This document shows positions 33,694 to 42,623 of a DNA stretch of 64,000 bases, piece by piece. A model generated the notes under the pieces. It was not told where the DNA came from. It worked only from the letters and a program-made list of their open reading frames with translations, and did no database searches. The first letter of the stretch is position 1. Every line of letters begins with the position of its first letter. The stretch lies in NCBI RefSeq assembly GCF_035917675.1, contig NZ_CP109104.1, forward strand, positions 8,060,001 to 8,124,000, in the 5' to 3' direction. This DNA is from Streptomyces sp. NBC_01775 (GTDB lineage Bacteria; Actinomycetota; Actinomycetes; Streptomycetales; Streptomycetaceae). The translations under genes were made by a program, and so were the position numbers.

Positions 33694-35972
33694 GCCGGTG
33701 CCTCCCGGGGCTTACGCAGCAGCACCCGTACGGTCTCCAGACCACCCGCGCGCAGGTCCGGCGGCGTCGTCACCACGACGAGCACCTCCCTGTCCGGCAT
33801 GGTCCCCAGCCGCTCATGACCACGCGGGCCCGGCCCCATCTCTTCGGTGCCGGACAGCACGGCAGGCGGCACGGATTCGACGGCCGTCGCTCGCAGGGCT
33901 CCGGCGTCGAGTCCGGGCACCAAGGGGTCACCGAGATCCACGGTCCGGTCGTGGCACCCCAGTTGCAGCACACCGAGCAGATCGCGAAGGGCGTGGACGG
34001 CGGCCTCGGTGCGGGTGGAGCCGTGGCCCAGCGCTTCGGCGGTCCTGTCGGAGGCCTGGTGGGAGGCGAGCGCGGCCACGGCGTGCGCGGGTGCCGCACC
34101 GGGGAGTTCGAGGAGGGTGACCCGCTGGTCGAGGTGCGCGAGCGAACGGAGCAGGAAGGCGCAGTCCCCGTCCGCAGGCGTGTCCACCGACAGCTCCCGT
34201 GCGGCGGCCTTCCCGCGCAGCGCGGCCACGACGCCCTCGTATGCGAGGGCCGACAGCAGTCCGGCCCGCGCGGCGGCGTCGACGGTGGCGCCCGCTCCGG
34301 CACCGGCGCTGCCCGGTTCGAAGCGGCGGTCACGGTTGAGGGCACCGCCGGGGTGAACAGCTGCCGCCGGGACGGCGACGGTCCGCCCGTGTGCGGCGAC
34401 GGTCCGCCCGTGTGCGGGAAGGATCTGCTCCGTGGGATCCCACACCCAGGCGCGCAGCCACGGCGCCTGCCCGGGGCGGCCGTCCGGCCCGGCGGGTTCC
34501 GCGGTACCGCTCCAGTTGCTCAACTCGACGCCGGATACGCGCTCGTGGGCCGTGTCCGGGACGTATGGGGAAGCGCTCCGCGGCATGCCGTGCGCGTGCA
34601 GCAGCGCCTCGTACACCAGCGCGGCGGAGTTGCGGGCTGCCGCCCGGGCGTCGGTCTGGGTGTCGAGGGCGAAGGCGGTGACGGCCCGGGGGGACACGTC
34701 GGACGGGCCGGGCGCCGCGACTTCTACGGTGGCGGCGCGCAGGGGTGACTGCGGGAGCTCGTCATCGGCGTAGCGCCGGAAGACCCCGGCGTGCGACCCG
34801 AACAGCACTCCCTCTTCCGCTGGGCGGGATCCGGCCGGTGCTCGCGGAACAGTTCGCTCGCCCCTGGCCGGTGCCCGCGGCGGTTCGCCACACGCGCCGC
34901 AATCGGGATGCGCGAGCAAGGTCTCTCGCGAGGTCTCCCAGGTCGTGCGGTCCTGGATGACGAGGGCACCCGCGCTCTCCGCGGGCAGGGCGCCCGTGCG
35001 GTGCCGGAAGACGTCAAAGGCGAGGGTCGTACCGAGCATGCGCCCGAGCTGCGCGTCGGGCCTGTCGGAGGGCCGCCCGGTGTGCACGGCCCGCAGGAGT
35101 GCCGCGGCGGCCGTCGGCTCCAGATTGGCGGCGAGCCGCAGCACGGCACACTGCCAGCAGCCCCCGGGGAGGCCCTCGGCGGCTCCTTCGCCGTGACCGG
35201 CGCCGCGCATCAGCGGCCCGAGCACCAGCGGCCCGAGCACCGCCGCGCCGTCCAGTGACGTCAGCGGCAGCAGCGCGGGTCCGCCGTCGAGCGCCGCGCG
35301 GTTGCGGCGGAGGAGTTCTCCGTGCCCCGTACCGCACGCCACGACCAGGTCCACGTCGTTGTCGGCGTCATCGGGGCCCTTCTCCCCGACAGCGCGCATT
35401 ACCACATCGGCATCGCAACCGGCGGCCCGCAAATCTTGCTGCTCCAGCAGAAGTTGGCGCGGCGCTTCCTCGTAAGCCCCGGTGAGGGTGACTGCCCGCA
35501 GTCCGTTGCGCAGGAGGGTCACGGCGCAGCTCTCGGCGGCCTCGCCGCCGCCCACGATCAGCACCCGGGTGTCGCGGAAGCGGGCGAAGGAGGTGGCCGC
35601 TGGGCCGCCGAGCTGGTGGTCAAGGTAGGCGAGCTGGTCACGGAAGCGCGCCAGGACGGCCTCGGGCAGCGGCGAACTCCCCTCCCGCGCCCCTGAACCG
35701 TCGGGACGTACGTCACGCACCGCCCCGCGCTCCAGCAGCGTACGCACGATCCCGATGACGGCGTCCTCGCGCTCCTTCGGTAGTCCGTCACACAGTTCAG
35801 CGACTGTGTGGGCCCCGGTCAGATGCGGCGCGAGACGGCACATCCACGGGTAGGCGGTACGCCCCTTGAGCACGAACTGGCCTTCGGGGTACTGGAAGAG
35901 GACTCCGCCATCGGTCGCTGTGAACAGCGCGTCCGCCCGCAGCCTGGGGCGTACGTCGTGGGTGGGTTCCAC
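33690..35972 (-). CDS. RiPP leader-binding E1-like partner protein (RRE / ocin-ThiF type)
   Basis: 760 aa from GTG 35972 with GGAG 8 nt upstream; first gene of the operon. The N-terminal 90 residues (LFTATDGGVLFQYPEGQFVLKG, LAPHLTGAHTVAELCDGL) match the winged-helix RiPP recognition element that binds the leader. A Rossmann-like E1 region follows with VLIVGGGEAAESCAVTLLRNG, and two Cys pairs, CWQC near 270 and CGAC near 360, could hold zinc. The C-terminal half resembles the nitroreductase-like part found in thiopeptide leader-binding proteins. It presents the precursor to the YcaO enzyme. Confidence 0.88.
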   Translation of the reverse strand: MEPTHDVRPRLRADALFTATDGGVLFQYPEGQFVLKGRTAYPWMCRLAPHLTGAHTVAELCDGLPKEREDAVIGIVRTLLERGAVRDVRPDGSGAREGSSPLPEAVLARFRDQLAYLDHQLGGPAATSFARFRDTRVLIVGGGEAAESCAVTLLRNGLRAVTLTGAYEEAPRQLLLEQQDLRAAGCDADVVMRAVGEKGPDDADNDVDLVVACGTGHGELLRRNRAALDGGPALLPLTSLDGAAVLGPLVLGPLMRGAGHGEGAAEGLPGGCWQCAVLRLAANLEPTAAAALLRAVHTGRPSDRPDAQLGRMLGTTLAFDVFRHRTGALPAESAGALVIQDRTTWETSRETLLAHPDCGACGEPPRAPARGERTVPRAPAGSRPAEEGVLFGSHAGVFRRYADDELPQSPLRAATVEVAAPGPSDVSPRAVTAFALDTQTDARAAARNSAALVYEALLHAHGMPRSASPYVPDTAHERVSGVELSNWSGTAEPAGPDGRPGQAPWLRAWVWDPTEQILPAHGRTVAAHGRTVAVPAAAVHPGGALNRDRRFEPGSAGAGAGATVDAAARAGLLSALAYEGVVAALRGKAAARELSVDTPADGDCAFLLRSLAHLDQRVTLLELPGAAPAHAVAALASHQASDRTAEALGHGSTRTEAAVHALRDLLGVLQLGCHDRTVDLGDPLVPGLDAGALRATAVESVPPAVLSGTEEMGPGPRGHERLGTMPDREVLVVVTTPPDLRAGGLETVRVLLRKPREAPA
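34374..34415 (-). repeat. 21-bp tandem duplication in the leader-binding protein gene
   Basis: GGCGACGGTCCGCCCGTGTGC (plus strand, 21 bp) occurs twice in tandem at 34374-34394 and 34395-34415. In the protein this gives AHGRTVAAHGRTVA and stays in frame, so it is probably neutral. Confidence 0.85.
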
Positions 35973-36047
35973 GTGGCGGCTCCGGTGTTCTGCTGCGCGC
36001 TCCGGACCGCTCCGGACCGGCGCACACGTTGATCGCGTGGATGGTGC

Positions 36048-36535
36048 TCAGGGACGGTACCCGGTCATCCGGCACGGTGTCAGCGGAGATCGAAAAGCTA
36101 TTCGTGCGGGATCACGGAAGACAGGACGGACCTCGACGAACACCACCCGCGCGACGGGACCCGCCGCCGGCGATGAGGGCGACGCGGAGTCGAAGTCGAC
36201 AGTGATGTGTTGGGCCAGTCCACGCTCGGTCCTGGCAGCGAGGTCGGATCTGTCCTGGCTGCGGCGCTCCTGGCTGCCCAGTTCAACATGCGGAAGCTCC
36301 GGCAGGGATGAGGACTTCACCACCAGGTGCCGGTGCCGTCGAGGTTGATGCCATTCTCCGAGGCGATCAACGTGATGCGACGATCCGACCAGTACAGATA
36401 CTGGTCGAACGGAACACGCGAACGGCGCATGAACTTGGCTCCCACCAACTGGCCGGCAGGCAGCCCGAAAGGTCGTGGTCGGCCCACGTTGCGACACTGG
36501 TGTTCATCCTGGCCGTCCACGTTTCCATGACGCAC
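36048..36535 (-). pseudogene. Decayed hypothetical gene (DUF7019/SAVMC3-like start)
   Basis: The 5' part on the minus strand reads VPFDQYLYWSDRRITLIASENGINLDG and stops after GTGTWW at about 36318. In another frame the sequence continues as VKSSSLPELPHVELGS, RTERGLAQHITVDFDSA and VARVVFVEVRPVFRDP. The YLYWSDRRITLIAS segment resembles the start of small actinobacterial proteins of unknown function such as DUF7019. A frameshift at about 36320 breaks the gene. The family is only suggested. Confidence 0.45.
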
Positions 36536-36894
36536 CCCGAACCATCGGAGCTACTCACTGGCAGCACCGGCTTCAATGCTCTGACCTCCGCCACCGCAGC
36601 AGGCCGGGTTGCCGGGAGGCCCTGGGACCGCTCGCATCCTGGTCCCCCCGAGGGCGAGGAAACAGCCTGAGACCGGTAGCGATCGAGATTTCCGGGCAGT
36701 GAGTGCTCCCGCGTTGAGGAGCAGGTGAGCCTTGCCGGTGCGGAGGAGAAACTTGCCCAACTCGACCGGCGCCCCGCCAGGCGCAGCGTCATTGACCTTC
36801 CAATTCCCGCGATCACCAGCCGTCCATCACAGAACAGATGGAAGATGGGCGCCCTCCCTTGGCATACTTTTTGCCCCACCTGGATGGAGTAGCG
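36536..36894. other. Intergenic, upstream of the DUF6236 gene
   Basis: About 360 bp with less extreme GC. Minus-strand frames through it show no family similarity. The DUF6236 promoter should lie here; no unmistakable -35/-10 pair was found. Confidence 0.4.
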
Positions 36895-38109
36895 GTGCCG
36901 TCGATCGCCCTGTACTACCCGTGGATGCACTTTCAGGACGACAACTGGTTGAAGCTTGCCCTACTGACCTGGGGCCGGATCGTCCGGATGCGCCCCGGGA
37001 CAGTGGAAGACCGGGATCGAGAGATCGTCCGACAGCTCCGTGCCGAGACTGACTTCATTGTGGAGGCAGCACCAAGTCCGACGGTGTTGACGACGGTTGC
37101 GGAGAAGTTCACCGAGATCATTGATGCCGACCCCGATCGTATCGTCGAGCGATACGGTCTCAGGCATTCGTTTCGCGAAGAGCTCGACCCGAGTCCCCAT
37201 GATTTGCGGTACTCAACCGATTGGCTTGGCTACGAACCTCCCATTCCCCAAGGGACGTGGGATATGGTGCGCAGCGTCTACATGTTGCGGATGCACACTG
37301 GCGGTAACGACTCAAAAATGGCAACGGTCCTGAGCGAAAAGCTCGTCGGTATGGGCCTTGCGGAACCGTCCGGTGGTCCGTGGGTGGGAATGCACCCAAA
37401 ACTGGGCTCAATCTACCTCGCCGTGCTCACCGACGTTATGGCACGCAGTGAAATGCTCTCCCCGGTCACCGACGACCTGCGCATGCACAATGCCGTAGGC
37501 GCACTCGACCAGTTGACCAACCTGCTTCTCGATGATCACACCCCCCGTGCCCCGGCCGTCCAACATGCCGAGAGCGCGTACATGCACGTGGCCCTGCGGA
37601 CCGTGATCGAGCCGGAAACGCTGGCCGAGGTGCCCGTAGCCAAGCTCATCCGGTTCCGCGAAGCCCACGGGGATGAACTGGCCGCCTTCCACGAGCACGT
37701 CGCGAGTCTGACCACAGAGCTGCAGGCCATCGCCGAGGTGGAGAATCTTGAGGTGGCATCGGCTCACCTCAAGTCGTTGTACGAGAGCAAGACAAGACCG
37801 CAGCTCAATGAACTGCGCAGAGCGTTGCGAGCACAGGGCGTCGAGTCGTCAGCGGGAACACTGGTCCAGAAGGTAGACCTCAACGCCGCTGCTGGGACCC
37901 TTCTGGGCAGTGTCGCCGCGGCAGGAGGACAACTCGCGGTGGCCGGTGCCGCAGTTGCCGTAACGCTCGTGCCATACATCGCCGGCAAGGTCGAGGCTCG
38001 ACGCCAACAGGTGGGGGATTCGCCCGTGGCCTACCTGCTGGCCGCCGATCGCGAACTCTCCGGGCGCACACTCCTTGGCGCACTACAGCGTCGCACCGGC
38101 AGACAGTAG
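36895..38109 (+). CDS. DUF6236-family protein
   Basis: GTG 36895, spaced 6 nt from GGAG, gives 404 aa. It is preferred over the in-frame ATG 57 bp upstream because family members begin with (V/M)xIALYYPWxHF. The N-terminus VPSIALYYPWMHFQDDNWLK is characteristic. The middle is helical with charged and amphipathic segments. Residues about 350-380 form an Ala/Gly/Val-rich hydrophobic stretch (GQLAVAGAAVAVTLVPYIAG) that could enter a membrane. The function of the family is unknown. The gene stands alone between pseudogenes and has lower GC than its neighbours, which suggests horizontal acquisition. Confidence 0.8.
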   Translation: MPSIALYYPWMHFQDDNWLKLALLTWGRIVRMRPGTVEDRDREIVRQLRAETDFIVEAAPSPTVLTTVAEKFTEIIDADPDRIVERYGLRHSFREELDPSPHDLRYSTDWLGYEPPIPQGTWDMVRSVYMLRMHTGGNDSKMATVLSEKLVGMGLAEPSGGPWVGMHPKLGSIYLAVLTDVMARSEMLSPVTDDLRMHNAVGALDQLTNLLLDDHTPRAPAVQHAESAYMHVALRTVIEPETLAEVPVAKLIRFREAHGDELAAFHEHVASLTTELQAIAEVENLEVASAHLKSLYESKTRPQLNELRRALRAQGVESSAGTLVQKVDLNAAAGTLLGSVAAAGGQLAVAGAAVAVTLVPYIAGKVEARRQQVGDSPVAYLLAADRELSGRTLLGALQRRTGRQ

Positions 38110-38270
38110 ACCGAACCCTCCAAGCGTCCCCAACTGACGTCTTCCTCGTTCTGTGTCCCCTCCACCTGCGCGAGCGCGAAGGTGAGGTCTTGCAGCACGA
38201 TGCACGGGACCTAATCGCTGAAGCGGAGGGCCCAGGCTGGCGCGTCGGGGGACTCACTACCCCACAGGTG

Positions 38271-39312
38271 TCAGGTTTCCGCGGCGAGCGCATCAAACTC
38301 GGCATCGCCCTTACCGCCGGGAGCGCGCCAGTGCCGTCGAGTCCGTCGAAGTCCGTCGATGGCGATGGTCCAGCCGGTGTCGGCGAGGGGGCGGGTCGCC
38401 CGGTTGATGGTCGTCTCGGTATCGGGGGCGGGGCCCACTCCTTCGACTGGGAGGCCGGCCAGGAGGGTTTCGATGATCTCGAACGGGGTGTTGGCGGTGG
38501 CGTGCCGTAGGCGCTGGCCGACAAGGGGCTCGTAGACCGCGAAGTCCAGGCGGTGTCGCGCGGGTCTGCCTCGTGAGTGGACTCTGCCCGCAGGACCATC
38601 GACTCGTGTTGGGCGACGGTGGTGTCGTCCCGAGTGCGGTGCTTTTCCCACTCGCTTCTCCTGCTGAAGAGCCCTTGGGGCAGAGCTTCGTGGTCTTCCG
38701 GGCCGGCAGCGTAGGCGGGGACCGTGCGGGTGGTCGGCTGTGCGGGTTCGGACGGCGGGTCTGCGCTGTGTGCCGGAGTGTCGGGATGGAGGGCGGCGTG
38801 CACGGCCTTCTCGACATCGGTGGCGGGCGCGGGGCCTGGGCGTACAGCGTCGCCGTAGAGGCCGTAGAGGCCGTAGAACGCCTCCAGCATCCCCGGCGGA
38901 GGAGACGGTGGTTTGTGATCCGTCGGAGATGATCCTCGCCGCGCAGGTGGACGCTGCTGCCGCCCAGGTAGCTGCCGATGGCGACGGTGGTCCCGCCGTC
39001 GCTGGCGTGCGGGTGGATGACCAGATCGCCCGCGGCGATGTCGTGTCGTCGTGGATCTTCTGGGCCGGTTCGGAGAACTGGCACCGTTCCGCGTCGCTCT
39101 CTTCACGTAGGGCGGGAGCGATCTCGACGCCCACGAGAACCCCGTCGAGGTCTCCGCCAATGCCCGGCACCACTCGCCGGGCTACACGATGACGAGGTAC
39201 GGAGGCGCCGCAAGGAGGGGGTCGTGAAGCTGGCTGCGTCCAGTGCGAGCCGGATCAAGCTCTCCGGCCTTACCTGAGCAAGATCATCCCCGTTGGTCAC
39301 GTGGTCGGTCAT
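38271..39312 (-). pseudogene. Hypothetical gene with several frameshifts
   Basis: Coherent coding pieces lie in three frames of the minus strand. They are, in order: MTDHVTNGDDLAQVRPESLI; VVPGIGGDLDGVLVGVEIAP; DIAAGDLVIHPHASDGGTTVAIG with GSSVHLRGEDHLRRI; MLEAFYGLYGLYGD with DVEKAVHAALHPD; then LDFAVYEPLVGQRLRHATA with FEIIETLLAGLPVEG and GWTIAIDGL. At least four frame changes are needed to join them. The original would be about 340 aa; no family was recognised. It abuts the tRNA-Leu terminator. Confidence 0.55.
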
Positions 39313-39320
39313 GCGACGGA

Positions 39321-39351
39321 GAGAAAGAAAAACCCCCTGGTAAACAGGGGG
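39321..39351 (-). terminator. Intrinsic terminator of tRNA-Leu
   Basis: On the minus strand, CCCCCTG-TTTAC-CAGGGGG (39333-39351) is followed directly by TTTTTCTTTCTC, a textbook Rho-independent terminator 7 bp after the tRNA 3' end. Confidence 0.9.
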
Positions 39352-39357
39352 TCAAGC

Positions 39358-39445
39358 TGGTGTCGGGAGGGGGACTTGAACCCCCACGCCCTGTAAAGGG
39401 CACTAGCACCTCAAGCTAGCGCGTCTGCCATTCCGCCACCCCGAC
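39358..39445 (-). tRNA. tRNA-Leu (anticodon GAG)
   Basis: The minus strand folds as a class II tRNA. The acceptor arm is GTCGGGG/TCCCGAC, and the anticodon stem CTAGC/GCTAG encloses the loop TTGAGGT (anticodon GAG, reading CUC/CUU). A variable arm, TGCCCTTTACAGGGCG, and a T-arm, GGGGGTTCAAGTCCCCC, follow. Discriminator A is followed by an encoded CCA (39358-39360). It sits at the boundary between a relic-rich accessory region and conserved genes. Confidence 0.95.
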
Positions 39446-39583
39446 CGGGTGTGTCGACCAGGCTCGTGCGGCCTGGCGACGGGTTAAACCTTAGCACTGG
39501 ATCCGGAGTGCGATCACCCTGCTCTTGGGGTGGGGAGACGGGAGCGGGAGGATGGGCGGGTACCTGCGAAACGAGGAGGCAGC

Positions 39584-40900
39584 GTGAGTGCCGAGAGCGC
39601 CGGGACCGCCGAGGGCGAGGTCGTCGACCTGTGCCGCGATCTGATCCGGATCGACACCAGTAACTACGGCAACAACGAGGGGCCCGGGGAGCGGGCCGCC
39701 GCTGAGTACGTCGCGGAGAAGCTCGCCGAGGTGGGGCTGGAGCCGCAGATCATCGAGTCCCGGCCCGGCCGCGCCTCGACCGTGGCGCGGATCACGGGGG
39801 AGGACCCGTCCCGTCCGGCGCTGCTCATTCACGGGCACACGGACGTGGTGCCCGCGAACGCGGACGACTGGACCCATCACCCCTTCTCCGGCGAGATCGC
39901 CGACGGCTGCGTGTGGGGCCGGGGCGCCGTCGACATGAAGGACATGGACGCCATGACGCTGGCGGTAGTACGTGACCGGCTGCGTACGGGCCGTAAGCCG
40001 CCTCGCGACATCGTGCTCGCCTTCCTCGCGGACGAGGAGGCCGGCGGGGTGTACGGGGCCCGGCACCTGGTCGACAACCACGCCGACCTGTTCGAGGGGG
40101 TCACCGAGGCGATCGGCGAGGTGGGCGGGTTCTCCTTCACCGTCAACGACGACCTGCGGCTGTACCTGATCGAGACCGCCCAAAAGGGCATGCACTGGAT
40201 GCGGCTCACCGTGGACGGCACCGCCGGGCACGGCTCGATGACCAACAACGACAACGCCATCACCGAGCTGTGCGAGGCCGTGGGGCGGCTGGGCCGTCAC
40301 AAGTTCCCCGTCCGGGTGACCAAGACCGTGCGCTCTTTCCTGGACGAGCTGTCCGACGCGCTCGGGATCGAGCTGGACCCCGAGGACATGGAGTCGACCC
40401 TCGCCCGGCTCGGTGGCATCGCGAAGATCATCGGGGCGACGCTCCAGAACACCGCGGCGCCCACCCAGCTCGGCGCCGGCTACAAGGTCAACGTCATCCC
40501 CGGCCAGGCCACGGCCCATGTGGACGGCCGGTTCCTGCCCGGTCACGAGGAGGAGTTCCTCGCCGATCTCGACCGTGTGCTGGGCCCGCGCGTGCGCCGC
40601 GAGGACGTCCACGCCGACAAGGCGGTGGAGACCAGCTTCGACGGCGCGCTGGTCGAGGCCATGCAGTCCTCGCTGCGGGCCGAGGACCCGGTCGCACGGG
40701 CCGTGCCGTACATGCTCTCCGGGGGTACGGACGCGAAGTCGTTCGACGATCTCGGAATCCGCTGCTTCGGCTTCGCGCCGCTCAAGCTGCCCCCGGAGCT
40801 GGACTTCGCGGGCATGTTCCACGGGGTGGATGAGCGGGTGCCGGTCGACGGACTTCAGTTCGGTGTCCGGGTCCTCGACCGATTCCTCGATCAGGCGTGA
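39584..40900 (+). CDS. M20-family metallopeptidase
   Basis: 438 aa from GTG 39584, with GAGGAGG just upstream. Zinc/catalytic motifs are HGHTDVVPA near residue 85, WGRGAVDMKDMDA with the bridging Asp, ADEEAGG with the catalytic Glu pair and GTDAKSF near the C-terminus. TAGHGSM marks the start of the dimerisation domain. Members remove N-terminal or side-chain groups from peptides and acylated amino acids (DapE/ArgE/carboxypeptidase type); the substrate is not known. It precedes the short chaplin gene, an order I recall from S. coelicolor. Confidence 0.9.
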   Translation: MSAESAGTAEGEVVDLCRDLIRIDTSNYGNNEGPGERAAAEYVAEKLAEVGLEPQIIESRPGRASTVARITGEDPSRPALLIHGHTDVVPANADDWTHHPFSGEIADGCVWGRGAVDMKDMDAMTLAVVRDRLRTGRKPPRDIVLAFLADEEAGGVYGARHLVDNHADLFEGVTEAIGEVGGFSFTVNDDLRLYLIETAQKGMHWMRLTVDGTAGHGSMTNNDNAITELCEAVGRLGRHKFPVRVTKTVRSFLDELSDALGIELDPEDMESTLARLGGIAKIIGATLQNTAAPTQLGAGYKVNVIPGQATAHVDGRFLPGHEEEFLADLDRVLGPRVRREDVHADKAVETSFDGALVEAMQSSLRAEDPVARAVPYMLSGGTDAKSFDDLGIRCFGFAPLKLPPELDFAGMFHGVDERVPVDGLQFGVRVLDRFLDQA

Positions 40901-41087
40901 CGCGACGGATCGTGCGGGGTTCCCGCTGTTTTCCGTGATTTCTGAAACGCAGCTTCACGATTCGTCTGGATGTGCGCGTGTGACTGAGAAGGGTGAATGA
41001 TTCCATAAGCTCGTAGCTCGATTCCTCCATCCTCGTTACATGGGATGCGGTCCTCGGCTGGGACCGTATTGCCAACGAGGAGGAATA

Positions 41088-41321
41088 ATGATCAAGAAGG
41101 TCGTCGCTGCTGCGGCTGTCACCGGTGGTCTCGTACTGGCCGGTGCGGGTATGGCCGTTGCCGACTCCGGCGCTCAGGGTGCCGCTGTGAACTCGCCGGG
41201 TGTCGTCTCCGGCAACACGGTCCAGGCCCCGATCCACGTGCCGGTGAACGCCTGCGGCAACACCATCTCCGTCATCGGGCTGCTGAACCCCGCCTTCGGC
41301 AACACCTGCGTCAACAAGTGA
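41088..41321 (+). CDS. chpH: Short chaplin (ChpH-like)
   Basis: 77 aa. GAGGAGG precedes ATG 41088. A Sec signal peptide (KKVVAAAAVTGGLVLAGAGMAVA) is cleaved after VADS-like sequence, leaving one chaplin domain with GNSPGVVSGNTVQAP-like text (here AVNSPGVVSGNTVQAP), PVNACGNTISVIGLLNPAFG and the second Cys in NTCVNK. Chaplins self-assemble into amyloid rodlets on aerial hyphae and spores, and the two Cys form a disulfide. The length and two Cys fit the secreted short class (D-H); placement next to a long chaplin points to ChpH. Confidence 0.93.
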   Translation: MIKKVVAAAAVTGGLVLAGAGMAVADSGAQGAAVNSPGVVSGNTVQAPIHVPVNACGNTISVIGLLNPAFGNTCVNK

Positions 41322-41365
41322 CGTTGAGCCTCATTCGACTCGTTCGATGAGTATCTGAACCCGAG

Positions 41366-41400
41366 CGGCCCCGGAGCGCGTGCCATGCGCTCCGGGGTCG
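41366..41400 (+). terminator. Terminator hairpin after chpH
   Basis: CGGCCCCGGAGCGC-GTGCCAT-GCGCTCCGGGGTCG forms a 14-bp stem with one G-T pair, 45 bp after the short chaplin stop. There is no T-run, which is usual for Streptomyces terminators. Confidence 0.75.
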
Positions 41401-41490
41401 TCGGGTCTTGAGGGGGCGGGACGGCGCGCGTGGGCGCGCCTCCCTCTGGCCGGTTCGTCAGAAGATCACAAGGCAGGGGAAGACAACAGA

Positions 41491-42393
41491 ATGCGCCAGG
41501 GCACCAGGAAGGGCCTGATCACCATCGTCGCGGCAGGCGGCGTACTCGCGATGTCGGGTGGGACGGCGTTCGCGGACTCGAACGCTCAGGGCAGCAGCGG
41601 GAATTCGCCGGGGGTGCTCTCCGGCAACACTTTCCAAGCACCGGTCGATGTGACCGTCAACATCTGCGGGAACACCGCGAGCGCCGTCGGTCTGCTCAAT
41701 CCCGCGTCCGGCGCCTCCTGCGGCAACAGCGGTCCGGGCGCCGGGACCTCGCACGAGGGCGGCGGGCACAGTCCTCAGGGCGGGCACAGTGCCCGTGCGG
41801 ACGGCGCCTCGCACGGCTCACCGGGCGTCGGCTCGGGCAACGACGTACAGGTCCCGGTCGACATCCCGGTGAACGTCTGCGGCGACAGCGTCAATGTCGT
41901 CGGTATCGGCAACGGGGTGCAGGGCAACGGCTGCGAGGCTCCCTCGGCCGGGGAGCCGGACGGCCCGGGGCACCCGGAAGAGCCGGGACGGCCCGGGGAG
42001 CCGGAGAACCCCGGAGACCCGGGCGATCCGGGAGACCCGGGTGGGCCCGGTGAGCCGGGTGACCCCGGCTCACCCTCTGAGCCGCCCGGGGACGGCACGC
42101 CCTCGCATCCGGGTGGGCCGGAACAGCCGGGTACACCGGGACAGGAGCCCGGGCAGCCGGGCACCGACGGCGTCATCCACGCGGGCTCCCAGCCCGAGGC
42201 CGGACCGGTCAGCGCGTCGTCCGTGCCGGTGGCCGACTCCAGGCGGCCGGGCAGCGGACAGGAGGCCCCTGGGGGCGAGCTGGCGCAGACGGGGGGCGGC
42301 TCCCCGCTCGGGGTCGTGGCGCCGCTGAGCGCCGGGATGATCCTCGGCGGCTATGTGCTGTACCGGCGCTCGCGCGCGGCCGTACGCCCTTGA
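41491..42393 (+). CDS. Long, sortase-anchored chaplin with collagen-like spacer
   Basis: 300 aa from ATG 41491. A signal peptide is followed by two chaplin domains (about residues 30-75 and 108-150), each with two Cys. Then comes a Pro/Gly/Glu-rich spacer of about 90 residues with PGxPGxPG periods (PGDPGDPGDPGGPGEPGDPG). The C-terminus has LAQTG at about 264-268, one hydrophobic helix and a basic tail, a class E sortase signal. Long chaplins (ChpA-C) are wall-anchored and thought to seed rodlets of short chaplins. The collagen-like spacer seems unusually long; by position it would correspond to ChpC. Confidence 0.92.
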   Translation: MRQGTRKGLITIVAAGGVLAMSGGTAFADSNAQGSSGNSPGVLSGNTFQAPVDVTVNICGNTASAVGLLNPASGASCGNSGPGAGTSHEGGGHSPQGGHSARADGASHGSPGVGSGNDVQVPVDIPVNVCGDSVNVVGIGNGVQGNGCEAPSAGEPDGPGHPEEPGRPGEPENPGDPGDPGDPGGPGEPGDPGSPSEPPGDGTPSHPGGPEQPGTPGQEPGQPGTDGVIHAGSQPEAGPVSASSVPVADSRRPGSGQEAPGGELAQTGGGSPLGVVAPLSAGMILGGYVLYRRSRAAVRP

Positions 42394-42623
42394 GTGAGCT
42401 GGTCACCCGCGCCTGAGTGACTGGCTGCTCCTGAACGGTTGGCCGTCCCCGTGCGACTGGCGGGGGCTGAGCGGCCGGTCGCCGTTGCGCGAGCCGGTCG
42501 CCGTTGAGCCGGCCGGGCGGGGCGCCCGAGCGGGCGTCCGGCGTACCGCGGACGTCGGCGCGCGGCAGGCAGCAGAGGGAGCGGGGCCCGTGTCCGGTTG
42601 CGGGGCCCGCTCCCTTCGCGCTG

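Noticed and set aside
39300..39445. tRNA-Leu 3' end as an att site of a present integrative element
   Set aside because: No second copy of the tRNA end was noticed to the left and no integrase gene is in the window; only a boundary observation is made.
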